The position numbers were made by a program, and so were the translations under genes. A DNA stretch of 64,000 bases from Sporopachydermia quercuum (Eukaryota > Ascomycota > Sporopachydermiomycetes > Sporopachydermiales > Sporopachydermiaceae): assembly GCA_001599295.1 (NCBI GenBank), contig BCGN01000003.1, positions 1,403,148 through 1,467,147 of the forward strand, in the 5' to 3' direction. The notes under the pieces are model-generated. The model saw only the letters and a list, made by a program, of their open reading frames with translations, was not told the DNA's origin and did no database searches. The number at the start of each line of letters is the position of its first letter. Within the stretch, counting starts at the first letter, position 1. This document shows positions 1-8,826 of this stretch, one piece after another.

Positions 1-63
1 TCTTATCTTAGTTATTACTACAAAACTCCAATTATATATTATTCTGTCTTACACTTAATCTAC

Positions 64-1797
64 CTATGCAAACTTTGATGCTTCTTCCAGTCCCTTTCTG
101 AAGGTCTCGATCAATTCTTTCTTATCCTCTAAACCAATACTAACTCGTACCAAATCAGTGGCAACGCCATATTGTTTAATCTCTTCTAATTCATTGAAAT
201 GAGCCAAAACAGCATATGGACAAGCAAGTGTAAAATTAGTACCCAAACTTGGACCTTTCGCAAGATTAATAGAGTTAAAGAAAACTTTCGCAACCTTTTC
301 ATTAACAAATATAACAGAGAATAATCCACCGTATCCACCTTGAGGCGTCTTGCAAGTATCATAAAACTGTTTATACTTAGTTAGAAATTTTGGATAGAAC
401 ACTTGTTTCACTAACGGTGACTCTCTTAATAATTCACAGATAGTTTCCGAATTTGAGTTGATCTTTTCATTTCTTTTACGGAAATCTCTTGAGTTTCTTT
501 CGAGATAGATTGCATCTTCTGCCCAGAACATATCTTCATATGTGACAGTATCTAGGACTTCTTTCAACTCTTTGTAGTATGGTCTAGCAGGATTGAGCAC
601 CATAGAACCACCCATTACATTAGAATCACCAGAGAATACTTTGGTTAAGGAGGAAGCTACCATATCAGCAAAAGGAAGAACATGAATATTGGCGAAGTTA
701 CCAACAGTTTCATCGATCACAACAATGAATCCATATTTGTCAGCTAATTCTCTGATTTTGACAAGATTGGGAGATTTCAAAAGAGGATTTGAAGGAAATT
801 CACAGAAAAGACTTGAGATCTTTAACCCTGATGAAAGCTTAGCTTCTAGATCTTCTAGATCTTCAGGTTCACCATTACCATAGAAAATAACACCAGGACC
901 GAACTTCTTTAGAATATTTAGAGTATCGACATAAGGGAAACCAAAACAAACTGATTCTGGTTCATCAGCAGGAGCGATCTTCTTTTTTAAAGATGAATGA
1001 GCACGAACGACTAAATGGGCATGGAAAATAGCTGCCATACCTGATGGGAACAAATAAACATCATCTTCAGCAGCAGATGTTGAAGACGATGACGATACTG
1101 GTGATATTTCACGAGAATCTATATTCAAACTTTCTTTGGATTCATCATCGTCATCGTCTATTTGACCCGCTATTCTTCGTTTCAAAGCTGTTTTCGCATG
1201 AGGAGCAAACTGGAAATCTAAATTTCTACCAAATCGTTCTTCAACAAAAGTACTATGCTCCTTAGCACCATATAAACTTTCCTTCTCTTTCTTTTCCTGC
1301 AGAACTAATTCATTCAATGTATATTCCGCCAATCTACTAGAAATTCCTTCACCAGAATGTTGCCAGTAAGCTTTAATGTAGGGAAATTGAATAGGATTAT
1401 AAAAAACAACTGCAACGGTTACTTGAGCTCTATAATGTTTTTCATCTTCGGTTTGGGGCTCAGGGGTTGTTAACTGTAAGATTCTAACATTTGAATCGGT
1501 TCCAGGTTCGGAATGACATTTAACAAATTCACGACATCTTCTGGCGGATTTGTAAGTACTGAAAACTAAGGCTTCTTCATTTTCCCTTCCATATTTCGCT
1601 TCACACCATCTACACAGTTTTTGAATAGCTTGATGAATGAAAAATCTTGGATATCCTGATTTCATCTTCAGCACAACCCAATCTTCACCTTTTTCATAAC
1701 CAACAGTAGCTTCCCATGATGGCAGCGATACTGATACAGCATGTGGTTCATTAATTGGGATTGTTTGACCAATCTCTGACGGGATATCAAACACCAT
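64..1797 (-). CDS. STR2: Cystathionine gamma-synthase-like PLP enzyme (Str2/YLL058W family)
   Basis: Predicted 577-residue PLP-dependent trans-sulfuration enzyme of the Cys/Met metabolism family. Family members join cysteine with an O-acylhomoserine to form cystathionine. Seen: a fungal N-terminal half (residues ~10-230) with the block around SLPSWEATVGYE and the GYPRFFIH motif, then the PLP-transferase fold. The likely PLP lysine is K386 in SSLTKVFSG, preceded by the VVIDETVGN strand. The stop is TAG at 64-66. The first ATG is at 1797; the frame stays open upstream, but only from a TTG, so the ATG is chosen. Length is close to S. cerevisiae YLL058W (575) and shorter than Str2 (639), so the exact paralogue is open. 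It is divergent from CDC16. I saw no CACGTG (Cbf1) site just upstream. Confidence 0.85.
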   Translation of the reverse strand: MVFDIPSEIGQTIPINEPHAVSVSLPSWEATVGYEKGEDWVVLKMKSGYPRFFIHQAIQKLCRWCEAKYGRENEEALVFSTYKSARRCREFVKCHSEPGTDSNVRILQLTTPEPQTEDEKHYRAQVTVAVVFYNPIQFPYIKAYWQHSGEGISSRLAEYTLNELVLQEKKEKESLYGAKEHSTFVEERFGRNLDFQFAPHAKTALKRRIAGQIDDDDDESKESLNIDSREISPVSSSSSTSAAEDDVYLFPSGMAAIFHAHLVVRAHSSLKKKIAPADEPESVCFGFPYVDTLNILKKFGPGVIFYGNGEPEDLEDLEAKLSSGLKISSLFCEFPSNPLLKSPNLVKIRELADKYGFIVVIDETVGNFANIHVLPFADMVASSLTKVFSGDSNVMGGSMVLNPARPYYKELKEVLDTVTYEDMFWAEDAIYLERNSRDFRKRNEKINSNSETICELLRESPLVKQVFYPKFLTKYKQFYDTCKTPQGGYGGLFSVIFVNEKVAKVFFNSINLAKGPSLGTNFTLACPYAVLAHFNELEEIKQYGVATDLVRVSIGLEDKKELIETFRKGLEEASKFA

Positions 1798-3282
1798 AGC
1801 TGATTGAATAATCAAATGGGTCTTTCTATCCTCTGCAACAGGTTATTAGGGACGTATTCTTCCTGATTATATAGTTAGTATCTTTTCCTCGGTAATTTAA
1901 TATTTCTCTCTTGCACAGGNTTTTGAGATAATCTGACAATTTATTTTGATAACAAAACTTCTTTAACTTAAAACCTCTCTAATGCTTTTTGATTGTTCAA
2001 GTAAGATATGAATCATTTGTTAACTAACTATAATTTTTCGGGGAATTTTTCACTTACCGCCGTTGTGCCGAAAAAGGGCTTTAGATTAATGCGGTGGATA
2101 TGCGAGTCGAGATTAGAGTTCGTGAGACCTCAATACTCACAAAGTGATGATAGACATGATTAAAGGATTTTGGGCATTATACATTGCCTGATTCAATGTT
2201 TGGTTTGTTATATATTTGGTAGTTAATTGTAATGAGTTTTATAAAAGTTTCATTGAAGTTGGTGCTGTCGTTAAGGTTCTTAAGATAGGAGATAGAATGT
2301 AGATCATATGGAGTTATGTAAAGTTGTGCGCAATGTATGAAATCTGCAGTTGCCGGGTTGTTGAGATACATGAAGGGAATAACGATAGGAAGGAGAGACA
2401 CACAAACAATGGTGAGTTTGAGGGAAACAATGAGGTAAAAGCATTAAATATAGCAAGATTAGATAAATGTTAGTTCCATTACTATTACCACATTATTGAA
2501 CCTTTCAGAGAATTTTCCTATGATTGAGAAAATTGAGGAAATTATGGTTGAGNTTTAGTGAAGCTACACTGCAGTGCATATGAGTACATTCCCACATTGT
2601 GGTTTTCTATAGAACTGATGGNCAAACAGTTGAAATGAGAACTAACAATCATCTCAGAATTCATATATAGCAGTTGCAAACCCTCTATTAATAAAGCTTC
2701 AATACGCATCATCAATGGGTAGCCGGTAATTAATTCATCTATCGATTTCACATTCAACGTCGTACTCATCTCATAAATCGGAAATTATCTTTACCTTTCC
2801 ACATCATCATTTCCGTTGTGTCTCGCCATTGTTTTCCTACAATACTGTTTGTATCTNCTTCAATGATCTACATGATCTACATATCCGTCTTCTTTTCCTA
2901 TAATATAACTGATAACTATATTAATCAACAACTCTACGACTGCATCCAATTGTAGTTAAACAGATTAGGTATCTCATCAAACTGTAGAGCTTGGCTACAG
3001 TAGAGTAAACTGGAAATAAAGAGAGTAATCGTTTCGTGAAGGGTCAAGGTAAGTCAATAGTATTACCATCTATTTGATGACATCCGGCACTAAGTGAAAG
3101 AATAGTAATTAAACCACCAGATTAAACAGCATTTGGTCTCCAGGTAAATTGAATAACGAATTGAGTATTTTTACAGTGACGACAGAATATTCAAATCAGC
3201 AATCCACTTTCTACTCAGCTAATCGAATAACAGAGGGAACACATGCCTCCAAGACAATATAAAATGATATGAATTTAACAAA
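1798..3282. other. Divergent intergenic region STR2/CDC16
   Basis: About 1.5 kb separate two divergent starts. It holds a minus-strand TACTAAC near 1874-1880 but no good donor for a spliced STR2 leader, and a plus-strand GTAAGT at 3050 in what may be the CDC16 leader but no canonical branch site after it. One small ATG-initiated ORF (2542-2769, minus) is listed separately. A locally GC-richer patch lies at about 2057-2110. Nothing else recognisable. Confidence 0.6.
2542..2769 (-). CDS. Possible small protein, 75 aa, unrecognised
   Basis: An ATG-initiated ORF in the STR2/CDC16 spacer. The predicted product begins MSTTLNVKSIDELI and has an amphipathic, leucine-rich helix-like stretch (residues ~20-45). 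It carries two ambiguous bases. I do not recognise a family. Against it: the length is within what chance ORFs reach in AT-rich DNA, and no splice extension was found. In favour: a true ATG start and protein-like composition. Treat as a weak candidate. Confidence 0.2.
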   Translation of the reverse strand: MSTTLNVKSIDELITGYPLMMRIEALLIEGLQLLYMNSEMIVSSHFNCLXISSIENHNVGMYSYALQCSFTKXQP

Positions 3283-5316
3283 ATGGTAGTTTCTGGCAAG
3301 CAGCGGATTACCCAACAGAGAGTACCATCTGGGTCTAATTTTGCAGTTCCTACTATTCAAGACTCATTATCAAACCCACAACACTCAACATCAACACTAG
3401 CAATATCTCCAGTAGATAATAGAATAGCAGATTCGCCAATATCTCTAACACCCAGAGGCCCTGGTCCTCAATTCAATAAACATAGACTGAAATACTTGAA
3501 ATCTCAAGCAATCGATACCCCTGATTCTTCTACAGATGATATTGACCTAGAAACAAATAATTCTGCATCTACAACTACTGCTACTGCTACAATATCAGCA
3601 CCATTGTCACAAGCAGAAAAACTAAGGTTATGGCGTCATGACGCTTACATGCAGCATCACTACCGAACAGCAGAGTTTGTTGGTGATAAAGTATTAACTC
3701 TTACCAATGATCCAAATGATGCTTTCTGGTTAGCACAGATTTATTATTCCCAAGGCAATTTCGTTCGCGCAAAGCAGTTGCTGGAAAAACAAGAATTGGA
3801 TAGAAGTGTATCTTGTAGATACCTGATAGCCNTATGTTTAACCAAGATCAACGAATGGGATGAAGCACTGGAAATTCTAGGTAGGACTAATCCTTTCAAA
3901 ACTGATGAAATCAGTTCTGCAAGAAGTTTTGATAGTGGGATTAAATTAGAAGCTTCCATGTGCTATCTAAGAGGGAAGATTTATGCTAACCAGAATAATT
4001 TTGAANTAGCAAAAGAATGTTATAAAGAAGCCCTATTAGTGGATGTTAAATGTTACGAAGCATTTAATGAACTGATTAGCAATCATTTATTAACTCCTGA
4101 TGAGGAAAAAGCATTGATTGATGTATTGGATTTTGAGAGCGGAGTTGATGAAAATGCTGAATTGGTGAAAGCGCTATACATCACGAAGCTTAGTAAATAC
4201 TCTGAACATGATTCAAAAGTAGAAGATGCAGAGATAATATTGAAAGAAGACTATAATATGGGGAAAAACTCTGATTTACTACAAAGTAAAGCTGAAATGC
4301 TATTTATTCAATGCAAATTTCAGCAATGCCTAGACGTTTGCCAACAGATTGTTGATGCTGATCAGTACAACTTTGCAATCTTGCCTACATATCTGTCATG
4401 TTTACACGAACTTGGAGGAAAGAATAGATTGTTTTTGTTGGCCCATAAGCTTGCGGATGATCATCCTTATGAACCTACAACATGGCTAGCTGTGGCTATA
4501 TATTATATATCTATTGGCAAAATACCAGAGGCCAGAAGGTTCTTCTCTAAAGCTTCATTAATGAATCCACATTTTGGTCAAGCTTGGATAGGTTTTGCTC
4601 ATACATTTGCTGTTGAAGGAGAACATGAGCAGGCTATTTCTGCTTATTCAACTGCCGCAAGATTATTTCAAGGTACTCATTTGCCGTCTTTATTTCTCGG
4701 CATGCAATATTTACAGATGAACAACTTTACCCTGGCTGAAGAATACTTGAACACATCTTACAATCTATGTCATACTGATCCGTTGTTGTTGAATGAAATT
4801 GGTGTAGTTCATTATCATAAAAATGATCTATCACGAGCAGAACAGTTCTTCTTTAAAGCTTATAATGCTTCTAGAACCTTGTCTTCTGACCCAAGAGCTT
4901 GGATGTCCATTCAAGCAAATTTAGGTCATGTTTATAGAAGAATGGATATGTTTGATAAGGCAACTGCTTGCTTTGAGCATGTATTACAAGTGAATCCAAA
5001 AGATGGGAATGTCCATTCGGCACTAGGGTTAATTGATTTGAAACAAGGAAAGATAATTGAAGCAGTTGAAAGGTTTCATACAGCATTGGCTCTACAACCA
5101 AATGATCCCATAGCATCAGATTTATTAAAACGGTCATTGGAAGAGAATTCATATGGTTCTTTAGACGATGAAAGCGGGAAGAAGCTTAATTCAGCATTAT
5201 CCAGATCATTATCGGAAAGAAAAAGTCATGTGCTGAAAAGTGAAAAAGATGTGGAAAAATTATTGGAGAATGATGGAATTAGTTCTGATGATTCTATGGA
5301 GATAGAATCTGATTAA
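3283..5316 (+). CDS. CDC16: Cdc16/Apc6, TPR subunit of the anaphase-promoting complex
   Basis: Predicted 677-residue scaffold subunit of the APC/C ubiquitin ligase, acting in the nucleus to drive mitotic exit. Seen: a disordered N-terminal ~110 residues rich in Ser/Thr, with TP/SP sites that could be phosphorylated. The Cdc16 signature follows (LWRHDAYMQHHY then LTNDPNDAFWLAQ, residues ~120-160). Tandem TPR repeats run to ~620, including typical AWIGFAHTFAVEGEHEQAI and NLGHVYRRMDMFDKA units. The tail is acidic. It is shorter than S. cerevisiae Cdc16 (840), mostly in disordered parts. Two N bases give unknown residues. The start is the first ATG, right at the end of a divergent spacer. HSV2 follows in the same direction. 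Confidence 0.93.
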   Translation: MVVSGKQRITQQRVPSGSNFAVPTIQDSLSNPQHSTSTLAISPVDNRIADSPISLTPRGPGPQFNKHRLKYLKSQAIDTPDSSTDDIDLETNNSASTTTATATISAPLSQAEKLRLWRHDAYMQHHYRTAEFVGDKVLTLTNDPNDAFWLAQIYYSQGNFVRAKQLLEKQELDRSVSCRYLIAXCLTKINEWDEALEILGRTNPFKTDEISSARSFDSGIKLEASMCYLRGKIYANQNNFEXAKECYKEALLVDVKCYEAFNELISNHLLTPDEEKALIDVLDFESGVDENAELVKALYITKLSKYSEHDSKVEDAEIILKEDYNMGKNSDLLQSKAEMLFIQCKFQQCLDVCQQIVDADQYNFAILPTYLSCLHELGGKNRLFLLAHKLADDHPYEPTTWLAVAIYYISIGKIPEARRFFSKASLMNPHFGQAWIGFAHTFAVEGEHEQAISAYSTAARLFQGTHLPSLFLGMQYLQMNNFTLAEEYLNTSYNLCHTDPLLLNEIGVVHYHKNDLSRAEQFFFKAYNASRTLSSDPRAWMSIQANLGHVYRRMDMFDKATACFEHVLQVNPKDGNVHSALGLIDLKQGKIIEAVERFHTALALQPNDPIASDLLKRSLEENSYGSLDDESGKKLNSALSRSLSERKSHVLKSEKDVEKLLENDGISSDDSMEIESD

Positions 5317-5865
5317 TTTGTACTAATTTATTTTTAAGAACCAACGGAGGATTATCAGCAACTACTACTAATCAACAAAACTGACTCAACTAACTGTATA
5401 TTAAGCTACTACATAAAAATTACAAGTTTCTATTAACTATGCACGTCAAATAGCACGAAAAGTACCTTGTGGTTAGAAATCACACATTAATAAACTATTC
5501 TCTCTCTTCACTACTTATCTTAGTTTATACTTCATTTCCAATAATTGCTATCCTTATTCTTATTCCTGATCATCTAATCATAAATCTCATAAATTTCGAC
5601 ATATCTCTCAATTTGGAAACCTACTTCTTAAACAATTGCTTTTTCCCTATTATAGTAAGCTCTACCTTATTTGTCATTACAATCTGCTACTCAACTCTGT
5701 TAGNAGTAATATACACAAGCTAATCATGATTTATCCACTCAATGGCTATTCACGCGCTGCTGTAATCATTGGCTACCAGCAATAGCTAGCGCGAACTACT
5801 AATCACCACTTCAATTGTAATTAATCCATCCTTCTGTTAGCAAGTCTGAATCTATCCTACTAGCC
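5317..5865. other. Intergenic region CDC16/HSV2
   Basis: 549 bp between tandem genes, serving as CDC16 3' region and HSV2 promoter. It is AT-rich with pyrimidine-rich stretches and one N (5704). An apparent 84-codon ORF at 5469-5723 has low-complexity hydrophobic content and looks like chance. Nothing else recognisable. Confidence 0.6.
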
Positions 5866-7137
5866 ATGAGCAAAAAAGATAAACCCCCTGTGCTTCTATG
5901 CGCGTCATTCAACCAAGATCAAGAATCATTCGCAGTAGGCCATGAGCATGGATATCGCATTTACAATTCAGATCCAATGAATCTGAGAATCAGAAGAAAC
6001 TTCTCAGAAGGCGGAATTGGAATTATTCAAATGCTTTATATGACCAATTATCTTGTCTTAGTTGGTGGGGGTAGAAATCCTAAATTCCCGGAGAATAAAG
6101 TAATTGTTTGGGACGATCATAAGATGAAACAAGCACTATCATTAGAATTCCTTACTCCTGTATTAAATGTATTACTATCAAGAACACGACTTATTGTTGT
6201 GCTGAAATCAAAAATTCATGTTTATACATTTTCTTCTCCTATTGTCAGGCTGGCTACATATGATACTTGTGATAACATCCATGGTTTAGCTGTGCTATCA
6301 ACATTCAATGCACCTCACAAGACCAATGATTCAGACCAAGTAAGCAAATCACAGATTTTAGCATTTCCCGCTCGTACTGAGGGTCAGATTCAACTAGTTG
6401 ATATTTCTCCTTCAGGACAGGAAAGAAATTTGATTTCTATTCTAAAAGCTCATAAGTCACCCATAAGATGTCTGGCATTGAACAAAACGGGTACTTTACT
6501 AGCAACAGCAAGTGAAACAGGAACAATCATCAGGATTCATTCAACTAAAACAACAGCTTTATTGTATGAATTCCGGAGAGGTTTGGATAAAGCAGTTATT
6601 TTCTCAATGGCTTTCAGTCCTTCTGGGAACCGTTTGGCTGTTGTATCAGATAAAGGTACCCTTCATGTGTTTAATGTTAATTTGGGGAAACCAAATGAGG
6701 AAGACGCTGGATTGAATAGAACTCATATGCTAGGAAAACTACCTTTTCTACCTAGGTATTTTGCTAGTACTTGGAGTTTTTGTTCAATTCACGTTGATGA
6801 TACCAGTGGTGAAATGGAAACAAGTCCAGTTGAAGGTAGAATTCCTACTCAGGGAGTATTGGCATGGAGCTCAGAAGACTCTGTTCTATTAATATGGGTG
6901 GCAGAAGGTAAATGGGAAAAGTACGTTATTGTAGAAAAACAGCAAAAGAGTATTAGCTCTACTACCAATACAACAACGGCTCTAGGATCAAGTGGATCAC
7001 GTGAAGCCTTAGGAATGACACCAGTACATACTAGAACCTCATCATTAGGATCTAATGAGTCAATAGAGCATGAGACCAAATGGGAACTTGTCCGAGAAGG
7101 TTGGAGAAGCTTCAATGATTTAATGTATGATAAATAG
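5866..7137 (+). CDS. HSV2: PROPPIN, Hsv2-type phosphoinositide-binding beta-propeller
   Basis: Predicted 423-residue WD-repeat protein of the Atg18/Atg21/Hsv2 family. These seven-bladed propellers bind PI3P and PI(3,5)P2 on endosome, vacuole and autophagic membranes. Seen: the N-terminal blade CASFNQDQESFAVGHEHGYRI; LVGGGRNPKFPENKVIVWDD; the IKAHKSPIRCLALN-like blade (~200); and the diagnostic lipid-binding FRRG at residues 236-239, followed by FSMAFSPSGNRLAVVSDKGT. The C-terminus ends in WELVREGWRSF, which resembles the end of S. cerevisiae Hsv2 rather than Atg18. Hsv2 acts mainly in micronucleophagy. The start is the first ATG. Single exon. Confidence 0.9.
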   Translation: MSKKDKPPVLLCASFNQDQESFAVGHEHGYRIYNSDPMNLRIRRNFSEGGIGIIQMLYMTNYLVLVGGGRNPKFPENKVIVWDDHKMKQALSLEFLTPVLNVLLSRTRLIVVLKSKIHVYTFSSPIVRLATYDTCDNIHGLAVLSTFNAPHKTNDSDQVSKSQILAFPARTEGQIQLVDISPSGQERNLISILKAHKSPIRCLALNKTGTLLATASETGTIIRIHSTKTTALLYEFRRGLDKAVIFSMAFSPSGNRLAVVSDKGTLHVFNVNLGKPNEEDAGLNRTHMLGKLPFLPRYFASTWSFCSIHVDDTSGEMETSPVEGRIPTQGVLAWSSEDSVLLIWVAEGKWEKYVIVEKQQKSISSTTNTTTALGSSGSREALGMTPVHTRTSSLGSNESIEHETKWELVREGWRSFNDLMYDK

Positions 7138-7794
7138 TTAATGAAGTAGGTAGTAGAAGGACTGGTACAAGAATAGAGATTATAGTAAGAGTAGCAATAA
7201 GGATTATGGTGGTATTTTCTTTTTCTTATTTGGTTTATTTTGTTTCTTATAGTAGCATGGCAATATTGGGATGGTAATAAAGAATATTATACGATAGTCT
7301 TAGTATCAGTAAGGAAATGAGAACTGTAGTTGATTTATGAGATTAAAGGTAGCGCAGATGTTTGATACTAATTTTTTTGCTATATTATTGCTATATACAA
7401 GAGATAGGAGATATAAGGTGTCTCTATATTGCTTTTCATTTTTTATCTCCAATTTTATATTAAGAAATACAAGATTCGTCAGGAATCCATTTGTAGCGTA
7501 TAGAGCACAGTAAAGATAGAGATAAAGTAGCATGTTGATATACTAAGCTAGGTCAGAAACCAGGTACTGCATAATGCAAGCACAAATAGAATGCTTGAAT
7601 GCCCGAATAATAGGCCGATGGTTGAACGCCAGAAATACCACAGTTTAGTTAGAATTACTGTTCTCAAAGATACTGTGCATCCATTCTACCTGCAATACAT
7701 GATGGGGTCAGCGTCTATGCTTTCCTTCGTTCTTTAACCTACCACCTAAGAACCATCCATCAAATAATAGTAACCGAATGCCATTACATGTTTA
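7138..7794. other. Convergent intergenic region
   Basis: 657 bp between two gene ends (HSV2 on plus, the mitochondrial protein on minus). AT-rich, with G/A-rich runs just after the HSV2 stop. I see no gene or structured element. Confidence 0.6.
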
Positions 7795-8826
7795 CTAATC
7801 TAACACTTCACACACCAGGACTCTACCCGATTCACCAAAAGTACTGCCGTTATATTGTCGAACAAATCTCCAAGCGTGTCTTCTATCAGTAAACTGGAAA
7901 ACTGAAACTGAAATGAAATTCTTTCTATCAGCATACACTTCTAAAATTGCTTGTGATTCATCATCAATAAAATCATACGTCCATAGGTCATTTATTAGGT
8001 CGTTTACTCTCAATCCCAATGGTAAACCTTTAACTAGAACACATTGGTTTCTGGGAACCGTTAAATTCACTTTCAATTCATTTGCTTCTACTTCCGCGTC
8101 TGATGCAAATTTAAAGGATATCAGCTCTCCATTAATAGCAGTTCCTTGTGTTTCCAACATAAATACCGCAGCTTCTTCTTCTGATGGAAAAGTAAGAAAG
8201 TATTTATTCAATGGCATAAGTGTTGATGGATCTCTTGCTCGCCGGAGTTCAAATTTCACACCTTTTGTAATATTGGTTATGTACTTTCTCAGGCCAGGCA
8301 ATGGGTATATTTTCAGAAAATCCGATGCCACACAACGAGTATGAATGTAAACTTTTAGAGTAGAAGTAACTATTTCAGTAGTAGATAGGAGCTTTATTGC
8401 TTCTGTCCCTGGTAGAAGTCCTGAAACATCTGTTAATGTGTCAGGCTCTGCTGCTTCATCTGATGTATAGTTTTCTTCTGAGAAAACTGATTCTAGTAAA
8501 TGTTTATTATTATTTGTCCCAATATCATTGAAGTAATCTCTATCGTTTATGCCGTCCTCTGGAGCCGAATTCCTCGTTATCTTCTGTATAGTTGACTCAG
8601 GGTCAAGAGATCTATATTGAGATGGTTCTTGACGGTCTGAGACTCTCCTTTTCATCAACAATTCTTCTGGTGATTCTGGGAACAAAGTTCTCATGAAATG
8701 GTTCAAATTTGAGATTTTGGTAAGCTTTTTCCCGGGTGCGACCGTTGTATTATGTCTTATAAATCGTGTTGATTGGCTCAAGCATTTGAGTCCGTTCAAC
8801 GGTTTATACTTTAGGCGTGACAGCAT
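7795..8826 (-). CDS. Putative mitochondrial RRM-like protein, unassigned
   Basis: 343-residue protein with a true ATG start. The first ~35 residues are basic, rich in Arg/Lys/Ser/Leu and free of acidic residues, which fits a mitochondrial presequence. The middle (~50-150) is charged and probably disordered. The C-terminal half looks like one or two degenerate RRM-type alpha/beta modules: a LKVYIHTRCV strand, the segment FLTFPSEEEAAVFMLETQGT, then QCVLVKGLPLGLRVNDLINDLW and FQFTDRRHAWRFVRQYNGS. This suggests an RNA-binding protein of mitochondrial gene expression. I do not recognise a named family; Pet54- or Mrx-type proteins are possibilities only. Its start faces CDC25 across a long spacer. 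Confidence 0.7.
   Translation of the reverse strand: MLSRLKYKPLNGLKCLSQSTRFIRHNTTVAPGKKLTKISNLNHFMRTLFPESPEELLMKRRVSDRQEPSQYRSLDPESTIQKITRNSAPEDGINDRDYFNDIGTNNNKHLLESVFSEENYTSDEAAEPDTLTDVSGLLPGTEAIKLLSTTEIVTSTLKVYIHTRCVASDFLKIYPLPGLRKYITNITKGVKFELRRARDPSTLMPLNKYFLTFPSEEEAAVFMLETQGTAINGELISFKFASDAEVEANELKVNLTVPRNQCVLVKGLPLGLRVNDLINDLWTYDFIDDESQAILEVYADRKNFISVSVFQFTDRRHAWRFVRQYNGSTFGESGRVLVCEVLD

Noticed and set aside
1820-1980. TACTAAC on the minus strand upstream of STR2, suggesting a leader intron
   Set aside because: No GTAAGT or GTATGT donor upstream, and the ATG at 1797 gives the expected N-terminus.
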